Shown here: positions 23,053 to 36,391 of the stretch, in pieces
How the letters are laid out: every line of letters begins with the position of its first letter
Position numbering within the stretch: the stretch's first letter is position 1
Source: Telmatactis stephensoni
Lineage: Eukaryota; Cnidaria; Anthozoa; Actiniaria; Isophelliidae
DNA length: 64,000 nucleotides
Direction of reading: 5' to 3'
Assembly (NCBI GenBank): GCA_029948255.1
Contig: JALIZF010001517.1
Span: 101,001 to 165,000, forward strand
The notes under the pieces: model-generated
Seen by the model: the letters and a program-made list of their open reading frames with translations, nothing else
Database searches by the model: none
What the model was told of the DNA's origin: nothing
Program-made: the position numbers and the translations under genes

Positions 23053-23966
23053 AACAAGGTATTCCATCCAATGAGGCTAGGAGTGTCAACAGTAAAATCA
23101 AATTATTATAATGATGCCCAGAATGGTAGACTGGTTTTGTTTGTTTTGCATCTAGAGTAGATACCGATGGCCCTGGATTAAAATATGAATGTGCTGATGC
23201 AATTTTATCTCTTTGTCCATAGAGACCAAATCTCTTGCTGCCAAGGAAGAATCTGCATCCTCTTCTAGAGGCAAGATCAAAGAGGGCTTCCCAATAGCTG
23301 AACAATGTGGGCCAGTTTTCCCAGTTCTGAACTGGATGAGGTTGTGTCAATTGTTCAACAAGAAATGCATCAATTTGCTGGTACAGAAGGTGCTCCTTTG
23401 TTAAAATTCCTGACTGGATAAATGCATATATATGCATGAAAACAAGAGTCCTACAAGTATTTCATTTTATGTGAATGTTGAAAGCATATGTGTCCATGAA
23501 AATGCCCCTAAAGAATATCACGGGCCAGGATTGTTGACCTGACCCATGGAGTTTGTAGTATCGGTATTGGAGATTTGAGTCCTTCAGGAAGTGTTGCTTT
23601 GTTATTCAAATCAGTCTCAGTAATAAAGTTATTCTTTGACCATGCTGTGATTCCTACCACCAAATGTCGTGAAACAATTCCATCAAAGTGCACGTCTTTT
23701 ATGTGCTTCAGTAATGACCATACTTGGTTCATAGAACTTAGAATTTTAATTTCAGTGCAAATAGGGCATATAATTTGAAAGGGATTAACTACATATCCTT
23801 GATTCCCAAGAACTAGTTTCATCCCAGTTTTGAATTTATCAAATTCTAAAAGAAATCTTGAATCTTCCTCCATCAGTTTGTCACATTCATCTGTCCATTT
23901 GGCATCCAAATAGCCACGCTTTCTTTTGCCTTGGTCATCATGCAGACCCATCTCCCCGCTTTCCAT
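23053..23966 (-). pseudogene. Decayed orphan gene, 3' part, copy 2
   Basis: Duplicate of 8581-9494 with the same open stretches (23966-23508 and 23437-23053) and the same CPIC zinc-finger-like motif. No new lesions were noticed. Confidence 0.45.
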
Positions 23967-24039
23967 CTGCAGATATCATAGTTGCTCTGTTGTAGTCATG
24001 CAACTTCACCTCAAAAGTCAATCTTGCATAGTCTTTTAA

Positions 24040-25779
24040 GGTGGCTGGACCCTATTTCGCCAGTGCGCGGGTAGTCGAATTGAAGCGGCTATTAATTGCG
24101 TTACAGAATTAAGTTAACCAACCTTTTTACGCACACCTACTACAAATGGACCAAATTTTATAATGATGCTAGTTTGGTTGAAATCGGAGCTTTTTTAACA
24201 TCGAAATTGTTATACACTGGATTTGAAATTTTGCCAATTTTCTCAAAATCCTGACCTCGACGAGCAAAACGATTTATGAGACTTCGTAAATGAAATGTTT
24301 GTCTATAATGTGAAAGCGTTTCAAGAAATTCTATTAAGCCGATTTTGAGTAAAAACGGAGCAATTATTTGACTTTGAAGAAACTTAAAACCGCGGGTACT
24401 TTACTAAATGGTTCTTTAATTTGTGAATATGTCATCGTATTTGCTATTTTTGATCGCCGTTGAGACGACTGTACGTAAAGCACTAAATTACTGCGTTTAT
24501 CTCGGAATTTCGACATCCATGTCAATAATACTGTTTCTTGAAAACTAGTAGATCAATTTTTTTTTATTTCTCGATATTGAATATTCAATCCTTTACCAGT
24601 AAGGTGTATAAATTACAAAGGCATTGAAGTTTTTTAAGACCATTAAATAATTTTTTAAACATTGCCATATGTGCATCTCTATTCTCCGCGTTGTTGCCGG
24701 TGTTTGATTCAGGCTTTATGATATGCATGCCTGCATGCTTGTCGCTTTGGCGCCTCGTGCAAAAAATGCAAATACATGGAACTATTAAGTCTTCCAAGTT
24801 ACCTGGACTGGTGAACTACTTTTTCCTTCGCCTTTTTAGCCTTTAATGTGTTTTCCAGCAATATTTCAATTCTCCGTTTTCTTTTTGCACAAGGAAATAC
24901 CATAGTTCAACCATAGTTCTAGAAACTTTAGTAAGAAACTGCTACGTACAGCATTACTCTGGATATCACTGGCGTGACTTTCCATGTATATTTGCATTGT
25001 TTTGCACGAGGCACCAAAGCGTCACGCATGCAGGCATGCATAATCAAACACTGGCAACAACTCGGAGAATAGAGATGCACATATGGCCATGTTTAAAAAA
25101 TTATTTAATGGTCTTAAAAATCTTCAATGCCTTTGTAATTTATACACCTTACTGGTAAAGGATTGAATATTCAATATCGAGAAATAAAAAAAAATTGATC
25201 TACTAGTTTTCAAGAAACAGTATTATTAACGTGGATGTAGAAATTCCGAGATAAACGCAGCAATTTAGTGCTTTACGTACAGTCGTCTCAACGGCGATCA
25301 AAAATAGCAAATACGGTGACATATTAACAAAATAAAGAACCATGCCTTGGTATTATTTAAAACCAAAAATATTGCAACTTTTCTTTGGAAAATTATTGTT
25401 ATAAAATTAATTTAGTAGAGCACCCGCGGTTTTAAATTTCTTCAAAGTTAAATAATTGCTCCGTTTTTACTCAAAATCGGCTTAATAGAATTTCATGAAA
25501 CGCTCTCACATTATAGACAAACATTTGATTTACAAAGTCTCATAAATCGTTTTGCTCGTCGAGGTCAGGATTTTGAGAAAATTGGCAAAATTTCAAATCC
25601 AGTGTATAACAATTTCGATGTTAAAAAAGCTCCGATTTCAACCAAACTAGCATCATTATAAAATTTGGTCCATTTGTAGTAGGTGTGCGTAAAAAGGTTG
25701 GTTAACTTAATTCTGTAACGCAATTAATAGCCGCTTCAATTCGACTACCCGCGCACTGGCGAAATAGGGTCCAGCCACC
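24040..25779. mobile_element. 1.74 kb TTAA foldback element (copy 2)
   Basis: Duplicate of 9568-11307, bordered by TTAA at 24036-24039 and 25780-25783. Confidence 0.85.
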
Positions 25780-26065
25780 TTAATACATCAATTGCATGAA
25801 GCAAAATGTTCTCATCTCTCTCTTCTATTTCCACTTTTATGCTTTCCTCACTACTAGGTTTATACACTAGGTTTATATTCATACGTAACACAAATCAGCT
25901 TTTGCCTGAGATTAAACAACTTTGCTATCTTTGATATGAACTCCTCTGTTGTCATCTTGCTGTTAACATGGACCATCTTGTAATTTTGTGAATTCACTGT
26001 TTTCATATTCCATACTTTAGATACAACTGAAAAAAATAAGACACATATGATATAATTATTATTAA
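25780..26065 (-). pseudogene. Decayed orphan gene, upstream piece, copy 2
   Basis: Duplicate of 11308-11593 with the same 13-bp frame-shifting duplication and the same two transposon boundaries. Confidence 0.45.
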
Positions 26066-28479
26066 GAGCAAGATTCAGTAACTTTTTAAAATTCCTGGAC
26101 AGAAGTGAAAATTCGGATTCAAGTTTATTTAACCAAAAAGATCCTTGTTGGCAACTATTTCCGAAAAGCACCTTTAAAAACCCCAGCGATTTTTTTTATT
26201 TTCTGAAAAATTTTTTTTTGAAAATACACCCTGGCGCCTTCCGGGCGCCGGCTGGAAATAGTCAAAATTGTGCATCTTTATGGCTCTGTAACGTACTAGC
26301 AAAAGCTCCACAATTTATTCTGTTTTAACCGTGCATTAACAATCCCTTTCTCTTTGTTTACCTGTAAAAATAACTTCAGAAAGTTTACTTTTCCTAGTTC
26401 TTATGGTTCTCTGAATTCACCTCTTTCGATCGATCTAAAATTAGACAAAATTTTTAGCATTTTTTGGACTTTATATCTCAAAGAGTATTTCTTTCTAGAC
26501 TCAAATCTCTGACCCAAAGTAAGGTCCAACACTATAGTATCGCTGCATTAAATGTCGTTTTGGCCCGTTAAATCCCACTTAGCAAGAGCGGAGAAAGTGA
26601 GAGCTATTTTTTTGCAAAGTCAATAATTTGTCACGCAATGCACGATTCGCGTGACAATCCAGAAAATACTTGAAACATTGAAAACACTGTACTTTTTGCT
26701 TCAGCAGCCTATTTCTAAGCATTTGTTATCGCTTACATGACTGTTGGTGTCCTAATCGCAAGAGCAAAGCTAAGCCAGATAAGCCGGAAGTCCACTGAAG
26801 AAAACAATCACCAAATGACACTAGACAGTGCGGTTTATTCTGTTTATTACTAGATCGACTTTTACATGCTAATGACTCTGAATATTCTAATGAAATGTAA
26901 TGAGCTGTACTACCTTGCGAAAACTAATACAAAATAACTGCATGCAGAACACAATTTAACTGTAAAATGGGCGTAAAGGGAAATAAAGTAAGCTATCCTC
27001 TCAGGATCGAAAAACAAAACAAGAATTAAAAAACAGCTTTTTTGAACTGTTCAAAACTTAGCTTTGCTCTCACCGGGTTTACTGATCGACCTTTTGCAAA
27101 AGCTGATTAACACTGTCTACTGGACATTATTTAGACATGAAGTTTTACGGTGTTTTGGGCGTTTTTCTTGTCCATTAATTCCAACAGCTCATTAGAATAT
27201 ATACCCCTATTCCAAAAAAACGTTGTCCCAACAAGTCCACAGTGTACACTCCAAGACCGCAAAGGATTTTCGCAGTTTTTCTTTTAACTAATCTATTCAC
27301 TATTGTCTTTCCTTGTGTGATGTTATCCTTGGTGAGCATTTCAAGCATTCCAGCAAGTGTTATGAGCAATTATACCTTTTGTATTCATGTCTTATGCAAC
27401 CAAAACATGCTATGATGACATTAATTACTAGAAAACTACCAAAATCCTTTGCAGTCTTAGAGTGTACACTGTGAACTTAATGTGAACGTTTTTTCGGATA
27501 AGGTATATATATATATATATATAAAGCATAGTTTATTAGCATGTAAACCTGCGGTATAAGAATATATTACAAATTTGCTCTAGTACCACATGTCAGTCAC
27601 GCAATATGCCCAAAGAAATAATTCAAGACTGAAATGGAATTAGTCATTAGCGTGCCGTAATTTGCTTTGACAGAAATTTGATAAGATCAATTAGTACACA
27701 ATAACTATTCATTACACAAACAGTTTCAGGGTTACATCATGGGTTACATCGTGTACACTCTTCTATGTTCTAAATATCTGTTTAAAATGTACTAGAACGT
27801 ATGAATGGCATTCTTTTGCACTTTTTCAACGCTTCTTCAAAATCCTTCGCCCTGCGGGCCACATTGGAAAAGGCAGGACGATTTGCGCTGTCTCTCTTAG
27901 TGTCTGCAAAAATAGTATATCAGCTCACTTAATTTCATGTAAGACAAAAGACGAAGAACTTGATAGTGAATTCAAGCTGTTGTTGGCTAGAGCAGGTAAG
28001 TCTTACTTTCATGAGTTGATACTAAGCGTCAATAAGGCAAAATGAAAAGCTGAGATATATTTCCCGGGTTCACAAGTGGTTGTAATATATTTCTATTGTT
28101 AACGTGTTTTAGGAATATTTAAAGATGACAGTTCTTACAGCTCATATACAGTGTGTCCTTTTCACTGGGACACTTATGGAGTTGGATGGCGATGTGGAAA
28201 AAGTCGATGTACAGTACCAAGTGAAGTCACAGCTCATAAGTCCACTGCCAAGGGATATCGTGGTATAGACAGAAAGACTTCCGAGTATTTACTTTCAGTT
28301 ACAAAGAAACTCTTTCCAATTGGGACACGTAAGTAACTTCTACTTTACCGACGTCAACACTATCTCATCTGCTATACTACTCTAGTAACATAAAATGGGA
28401 GTACTAACTAATTTCCCACTTCACAATTTAATTTGATGTTTTGTACATTTCACAAAGATCCCAACTATAAAGTACTATA

Positions 28480-28902
28480 CAGTGATCTCCCTCAAAACGG
28501 ACACTTCTCTAAGGCGGACACCTTTTCTTGGTCCTAGTGCAATATCCCCATATTCTCTGTATAAAATTTCCTCGAAGACGGACTCTCCTCTAAAGCGGAC
28601 AAAGGACATTTTTTTATTGTAAAATAGGTCGAACAAAACCGGCATAGTAGATTGTTGCGTCTTTCAGTACTGTAATATATCGAGGTACTAAAGTTACAAA
28701 ACAAACATTGATCATATGTTCAAGATCCTCTCACAACAGATATTGGACGACCATTAGAAAGTCAGATTCTGTTGTATAATGGTTTTGTATCGCTGTATAT
28801 TTGGCGTCAGATTTGTGGGATCAAATTTCATGGCTCTTTCTAAGGTGGACACCTCTCTAAAGCGGACAGCAAGAGCTGGTCCACTTTAGAGGGAATTCAC
28901 TG
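28480..28902. mobile_element. pogo/Tigger-like MITE, copy 2
   Basis: Duplicate of 14009-14431, bordered by TA. Confidence 0.7.
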
Positions 28903-29859
28903 TAGTAAGCTCTAACAGTAAGATATGACATGATGTCACAGTAATGACTTAGCTGAGGGGGAGGGGAAGGGAACCCTGGCTATATGTTGTGTCCCAGTTT
29001 AACATAAGGACGAAAGAAGAAACCATATGGATAGTTACTACTGTTCTAAGATTGCAGCATAGTTGAAAATCAAAAAGAGAAAAGGAGTAAATTGCCGAAA
29101 CTCTGTTGTTGTTGTTGTTGTTGTTCAGTGCTGTTGGTGTTGTTTTCTCTTTGACCTTTTTCAGTTGTGATCAGCCACACCCACTATTGTACCTACTTTG
29201 ATCCCTCTTTTATTTTTGGTAGTTCCATGTTGTTGTTGTTGTTTTTTGTTTTTTGTTTGTTTGTTTGTTTGTGTTTTTAATCTTAAGGTGTTTTTGTAGG
29301 AAAATTACATGATAGAAGACAAGACGCTGGCTGAAACTATCTGTTGATAATATATTGGCTTAAAAAGCCATTATTTAAGCAAACCCTTTATCGATCAGAT
29401 ATTGTTAGCTAAGAAATCTTTTTTTTTCCAGTTTTTCAGCTATATGCAAACGATGCAAGGAACACCTTACCGGTGCAAGGAACACCATTTCAAGTGATTC
29501 TACATTGATGCAAGAGAGTAATGCTCCTGAAATTAGTGGTTGTAACGTTTCAAGCGACGAAATTCCATCAGTAACCGAGAATATTCCTGAAATTGTTGTC
29601 AGTGGGTGTGACATCGAGCAAAAACTGATAGAGGAGGTACAGTGTAAACAGTATACGTATGAACTGCTTTGAAAAAATGCTTTATACTATACAAAAAAAA
29701 ACAAAAATCAAAAACTAGTTCATGGCAATATGTGTGCGAGAGGCCCTCAGTCCAATCCCTATTGACCTGCTCATAAAAATGCATGGACCACCGATAAAGA
29801 GGGGGAGGAGAAGTTAAAGAGCACACCGTCAACCTTCTTTAGTTATATGGTTGCATTAA

Positions 29860-31988
29860 AGTGCACCTAACCCCTACTCAGATCCAATTTGGATCAAAAG
29901 TTGGGACGTTTCTAAGAACTAATTTTTTACGGATTTTTAAACATCGGAAAAAATGGCCTTTGATCTCCCTGTGGTGGCACACCTGAGCACAAACTGGGAA
30001 CTGGGCCGAGGTGAGCTGTGACGTCAACCCAGTAACCCATGTTTACAGCTTTGTAGTATTTACACTGTAAGAAAGTGTAAGAGTTATATTTTAAAGAGTT
30101 TATAAGGAGCAAAATACCTAATAGGTGCATTGTGTACAGATGTAGCAACTCACCAACCATTAAAGGAGGTATTGCCTTGTATCTGATACCATTTTGGGAA
30201 GATAAAGACCAGAAACTAAAAGTCTAAGTAACGTAGAAAGTTTCAGCTCCGCCAGCAGAGACAAATACCCGGCAATGTGTTCAAAGCATTTAAGACGCTT
30301 AAAGACTAAAGACAAGAACTTTGCTTGAATGTTTTTCGTTTTGCCTGAGCAGCCAATCAGTTATTCCAAGACAGTGAAGTCACAGCGTACTTGAACAATA
30401 ACCAAAACCGCTTCAATCTTGGCTTTGATGTATTCAGCTAGCGCTAAACGTTTGTAACTAGTGTTGTCTTATCTCTATAAATCATAGAGAAATCAAAATG
30501 GTTATTCCAAAAGATCATTTGATAAATGAAGGTAAAATCCAAAATGCTAGCAAAAGATTGAAAATGTTTGCTTCGAAATCTAGACTGTTATAGTGTTATG
30601 AAAGACTGGAATGTTGTGGTTATATTGTCCCAGGTATGGTCTGTGTACAGTGTGCCTCTGCTAGCAGGCAGCCGATCTGACAAAAAACTAAACTAAATAA
30701 ATGACCGGGAGTTCAAACTTTTGGGAATAAAAAGTTACATTTAAAATATCAAACCGATTCTATTTTGCAACGGGGAATTGTTTAGATGTGTTCTTGAGTT
30801 TGTAGCATGTTACGTGACAGAAGTCACGATTGCTCGGGTCAAGCACGTCTTGTGTAGCTTTAATTTTAAAACAGACAACTACGGACGGATGTTATTGTTT
30901 AAAATGGGTAGGACGACTGATATTTGATAAGAGAAACAGACCAGTTTTATTCCAGTAGCAAAATCATTCTTTGGAATTTTATTGGCAAGGCAAGGCAAGG
31001 CAATAATTTTTGACTGTTGTGATTTTCAGTGATGTTGCAATTCTCCAATTGTGGTGAAATGTGAAGAATGAAAACCTTCCTTTACAAGTCTGTTGGATGA
31101 AGTGGTCCCAAAACTTATTTATTTAGATGGAAAGTAAGGATAATTTGTTTGGCGAGACGGCGAAATTGCGTTGTCGCGTTGCTTGTCTTAGCTCCCCACT
31201 CTGTATCCGCTTGAAAGACCTAAAAGAGGTAGAATCGAGATCTTTCAAGATCTTTCAATGGCTCTATACTATAAACAAAGAAAGATTTGTTTAAAATTGA
31301 TATCTCGTTTATTTTCTTTCAAATATCCAAAAACTTCCATGTCCAAACAATTACTGTACATATTTATACGAACGGCGTAGACTGACTGACAGCAGGGAAT
31401 ATTGCGAACCATTTATTCGTTTGACTTGTGCCGTTGACTCTTTTTAGCAATTGTTCTCTAGCTCCCCTGTTCTCTAGCTCCCCTTAAAGCCTCTAATTAA
31501 AGCCTGGCAACCATTCTTTGTCGGCAAGTGGGTCTTCAATATATACAAACTTATTCAAATCTAGTTCTTTGAGCCCAACTCACAGTGCTTCGCGGTTGCC
31601 AACATCTTCCAATATTCATCGTCTCCGTCCACTTCTAACTTGAGCTCAGACATCTCTGAACCTACTTAGAATTCATCATACGATATCAATGATGATATCT
31701 TAAAGTTTTCAGAAAAAATACTGACGAATTAGTGTTATAAAAACTTCATCAAACTTAGATATCTATAAGACTTCACAGTAGAGTAATACTAACTCGTTCC
31801 TGGGTAGACGTCACACTTGAACCCAAGCTCCCTGACCGTTAGAAGAGTAAGTGTTCCATCGAAAATGGAACTTTAAAAATCCGTTAAAAATTAGGGATTT
31901 GATCAATTCGCCTATTTTTTTTGCCAAAGTTCTTAGAAACGTCCCAACTTTTGATCCAAATTGGATCTGAGTAGGGGTTAGGTGCACT
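29860..31988. mobile_element. Kolobok-like deletion derivative, copy 2 (35 bp missing from left repeat)
   Basis: Duplicate of 15381-17545 bordered by TTAA (29856-29859, 31989-31992). A 35-bp deletion inside the left terminal repeat shortens it, so the two ends no longer match fully. The THAP fragment is at 30111-30227 and the ballast-gene remnant at 31505-31653. Confidence 0.75.
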
Positions 31989-33255
31989 TTAACAAGATAC
32001 TGGCATTGCGCAAAATAACAAGACCACCTTTTGTTAACTTACCTTTTAAAACTCTATTTTACGAAAGCGAAAAAAGTACGAGTTCTGATGAACTACTTGC
32101 TGCCGGTATGACGCAGCTTCGAATTAAAGAAGACGAGACGTTTGTTCCATCAAATAATGAAAATGAAAGTACGTCTTCCTCTGCAGAAGATGGGAAATAC
32201 AATCAAAAACTTGTAAAGCTAAATGATTTCCTGGAGGAGTGTGGGGTTGAAAGACTTTGGAGGCCTTGGGTTGACTGGACTAAAGCAAGCGATAAAACAC
32301 GTAATCGGTATGTTAAGCGGATGAGTGAGATTGTAGCAACTGTGCTCTCGGTGACGTATCCAGATAACGTCGAAGAGTTATGGAGAGGTGTCAAAACATC
32401 TTCCGCCGTGTCGAGGCTGTTAGGCAGTGAGCCTGCATCTGCTAAAAGTAACAGCTACTTACAGGCTATGGCCGAGGCATACAAAAACGCTTCCAGCTGG
32501 GACACCCGCCGCCAAATATTGTCTATTATGACAGGCGTTGCCAGTTTTAAGGAATTCCAACACTACATTCCTGGATTGACTTACTATAGATATACCATAG
32601 CAAATCTTCATCGCATTCAATATGGCTGTGGAACACCTGTCACAGTGCAGTATGTGCCACGCCTGCGGATCGACAGGAAACAACTGGACCATTTTTTGAG
32701 TTATATAACAAGTCCTCACATAGTGCAAGACCTTCCATTTGGTGAAAAGAACCTAAAGCTGTCATCTGGACAACTTATAGCTGTGCCTAACGTGATCAGA
32801 GCGATAATACCTCAGCAAATAGTAAAACAGTACCAGCAATATTGTTTGGAAACCAACTTCGTACCTTTCAGCGAGAGCACAATGCTAAGAATTCTATCTG
32901 AATGTAAAGCATCAGTTCGTAAGTCATTACAAGGCCTCGACTATTTCGCCGCAGAAGGATCAAGAGCATTTGAAGATCTACATGAAGTACTAGAGAGCAC
33001 TTTACAGCATGGGGATCACCAGGACATTGTTACTAATTTACAAGAAGCACTCAAAACTGGAAAATTGTATCTCAAAGGAGACTATAAGGTAAACAAAACA
33101 ATCACAGTTACCCTTAGGGGTAATAAAACGTTTCTTTAATAAACAGAAATTTTCCTGTCAATATTGTGCGTGAGGTTCGCGCCATTTTTGACATAATTAA
33201 GTGAACCGATAAGTGCATGATTTGTCTCATATAGTGTATGTTTTAAAATAATTTT

Positions 33256-33393
33256 CATGGTACGGACAGCGCAGCGGCAGCCCAAGGCGCCACCCTATGC
33301 TCACAGGTGCATGTTATATGTTTTTGTAAAGCGCCTAGAGCAGATTTTGGATAGGCGCTATATATATAAATGTTCATCATTATTATTATGTTT
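33256..33393 (+). repeat. SINE-like 3' fragment, copy 2
   Basis: Duplicate of 18813-18950. Confidence 0.45.
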
Positions 33394-34437
33394 TAGGTCC
33401 ACGTCAGTGAAAACTCACGAACAGCAACTCATTGCAGCGTCTATGGCCTAAGTGATAAAACAGATCAAGATTTGAAACGAGAATGTGATCATACTCATAA
33501 CGAGATATGTGATGACTGTGAGTCGCTTGGTGTTACATTAAGAGAGATAGAAGACCACATTCTAAGCGTTTCATTCCCCAGTGGCGAAGATTGTGATGAA
33601 GCCCTCTACTTATGTCACAGTGCTCAGCAGTCCATTCATTCATGGAAATGCCATCAACTAAGATGTGTGCACCAAGATAAAGCTCGTTTGGACGTTCTCA
33701 ATATCCTGGATAATAATACTATTCTGATGATTAGTGATTGGGCAATGACGTTTCTGCCACAGATGTATCGAGAGTCCCAGACCGACTGGTTTGCAAAGAG
33801 AGGGATATCTTGGCACATATCTGTCGTTTATCGCAAAGACCAAGGGAATCTTCAGTCTCAAGCATTCATAAGCATAATTCAGTCGTGCAGCCAAGACAGT
33901 TCATCTGTCATGGCTATTCTGCAGCATGTTATTCAAACCCTCAAGACCGAGCACCCAGAAATTGACAAGTGTTTCCTCCGTCAAGACAACGCGGGATGCT
34001 ATCACTCCTCAAGTACTATCTTGGCATGCCCTGCAATTTCAGACTTGACATGAGTAACAATAGCAGGAATACATTTCAGTGACCCACAAGGAGGAAAAGG
34101 TGCAGCTGACAGGATGGCTGCAACTGCCAAGAGTCATATCAGGCTGTACATCAATGAAGGTAACAACGTAATGACTGCAGCTGATATGAGAAATGCCTTG
34201 CTTTCCCATGGTGGTATTGAAGGAGTTCGAGTGGCTAAGATTGACCATCTAGAAGAATGTGAATTGACTGAACCAGCCAAAATCAAAGGAATAAGTAAAT
34301 TGAACAACTTCAGATTTGAAGGTACAAAAATGGTCGCGAAAAGAGCCTATGGTATTGGTAAAGGAAAGAAACTTTCCATAAGTACGACAGCAGGTTAGTA
34401 TGAGTTACAACTAAATAACAAAAAAAATATGTTATAC

Positions 34438-34552
34438 TAGCCTCTATGCAGGCGTTTTTAGACTTGATCCAGTAATTTTTTTCTCGTTACAAACGCTTTT
34501 GTGGCCAGAAAATTTACTGGATCGAAGCTAAAAACGCCTGCGTAGTAGGCTA
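34438..34552. mobile_element. 115-bp hairpin MITE, copy 2
   Basis: Duplicate of 19995-20109. Confidence 0.65.
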
Positions 34553-35940
34553 ATGATGCCACACGATGATCTCAAACGTGTGCGTTCTGTTCATAGAGGG
34601 AAGATACAGATGGCTGAATGATGTTGATTTTTCTCCTGGAGACTTCAAATTCCTGTCTGTTAAGTCATGTAACGTTCAACCTCAGGATGTCCAACAAGAA
34701 TCGGCAAACCATGGTGATAGTTCAACAACCTCCAAATATGCAATGGAGGGCTTTTTGTGTCCTCAAGATGGTTGCCTTCGAGTTTTTCAAACATTTTCAT
34801 CGCTTGAACGGCATCTTTTCATCGAAAAGTGCTCCAAATCACTTGAACACCAGTCGCTACTTGACCTAGCAAAAATGGAATATGCATCACTGTTGAAAGA
34901 GGGATTGCGCGCCGTACCAACTATTTCCACGGAGGGCCCCCTCCAAAGAGCATCGAGTGTCAAGGAAGCCGATGTGGGGTGGGCGTTGAAGGCGAACAAG
35001 AAATCAAATCGATTTAATGACACACAAAAACAGTACCTTAAGGATAAATTCAACCTGGGCCAATTAACAGGAAAAAAAAGCTGAGACAGAGTCAGTTGCG
35101 AGGGACATGAGGCGAGCCAAAGGGACCGACGGAAAGAGGCTATTCAGTACGTCAGAATTCCTTACAGCGCAACAAATATCATCTTTCTTTTCGCGGCTTG
35201 CTGCCAAGGCAAGGAAAGGCATTGTTACTGATGACGATCTCTGTGCTGCAGAAGAAGAGAGAGACTTCAAGCGATAACAAATGCTTAGAAATAGGCTGCT
35301 GAAGCAAAAAGTACAGTGTTTTCAATGTTTCAAGTATTTTCTGGATTGTCACGCGAATCGTGCATTGCGTGACAAATTATTGACTTTGCAAAAAATAGCT
35401 CTCACTTTCTCCGCTCTTGCTAAGTGGGATTTAACGGGCCAAAACGACATTTAATGCAGTGATACTATAGTGTTGGACCTTACTTTGGGTCAGAGATTTG
35501 AGTCTAGAAAGAAATACTCTTTGAGATATAAAGTCCAAAAAATGCTAAAAATTTTGTCTAATTTTAGATCGATCGAAAGAGGTGAATTCAGAGAACCATA
35601 AGAACTAGGAAAAGTAAACTTTCTGAAGTTATTTTTACAGGTAGAGAAAGGGATTGTTAATGCACGGTTAAAACAGAATAAATTGTGGAGCTTTTGCTAG
35701 TACGTTACAGAGCCATAAAGATGCACAATTTTGACTATTTCCAGCCAGCGCCCGGAAGGCGCCAGGGTGTATTTTCAAAAAAAAAAATTTTCAGAAAATA
35801 AAAACAATCGCTGGGGTTTTTAAAGGTGCTTTTCGGAAATAGTTGCCAACAAGGATCTTTTTGGTTAAATAAACTTGAATCCGAATTTTCACTTCTGTCC
35901 AGGAATTTTAAAAAGTTACTGAATCTCGCTCTTAAAGCTC

Positions 35941-36183
35941 TTGATTTACATCAGTTTTACAAGGAATGAGCACATTACGAAAGAGCAGTATGCGCACGCC
36001 AAGGCGGTCTGGGAGCGGCATCAGTGTAAAAACATGGCAGATTACCATGACATCTATCAGCTGTCGGATGTGGTGCTGCTGGCCGACGTCTTTCAGAACT
36101 TTAGAAAGATGTGTCAGTCTTACTATGGGTTAGATCCCACCAACTTGAAGATATACCTTTTCAAGAAGGGTTATCCAAATTAA
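35941..36183 (+). pseudogene. Polinton-type DNA polymerase B fragment, copy 2
   Basis: Duplicate of 21498-21740 with the same DYHDIYQLSDVVLLADVF core. Confidence 0.65.
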
Positions 36184-36391
36184 TTGATTATCTTTTATCT
36201 TTAAATCACATTTTATTAGGGATATTGATTCATTTATTATAGTATTCAAGTTTATTTTATTAAGATATTATTGTTATTAGGAATTTTAATATGGTTATTC
36301 TATTATTTGTTTTATTTCATAGCGCATTTGAAAACTGTAGTGTTGAATTTGCGCTTTATAAATAAATATTATTATTTATTATTATTAACTT

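Larger units (their letters stand above)
27851..35277 (+). pseudogene. Six-exon transposase-like pseudogene of element 2, copy 2
   Basis: Exons ~27851-27995, 28113-28328, 29440-29636, ~31997-33088, 33397-34393, 34597-35277. The in-frame TGA (34051-34053) and the A8 frameshift (near 35072) are shared with copy 1, so both lesions predate the duplication. Just before exon 3 this copy has an extra 8 bp that creates a second acceptor-like CCAG upstream of the original TTTTTCAG. Confidence 0.75.
26066..35931 (+). mobile_element. Sola-like element 2, copy 2
   Basis: Duplicate of 11594-21488 with TTAA at 26062-26065 and 35932-35935. It arose by the segmental duplication and not by a new transposition, because the flanks are duplicated as well. 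Confidence 0.85.
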
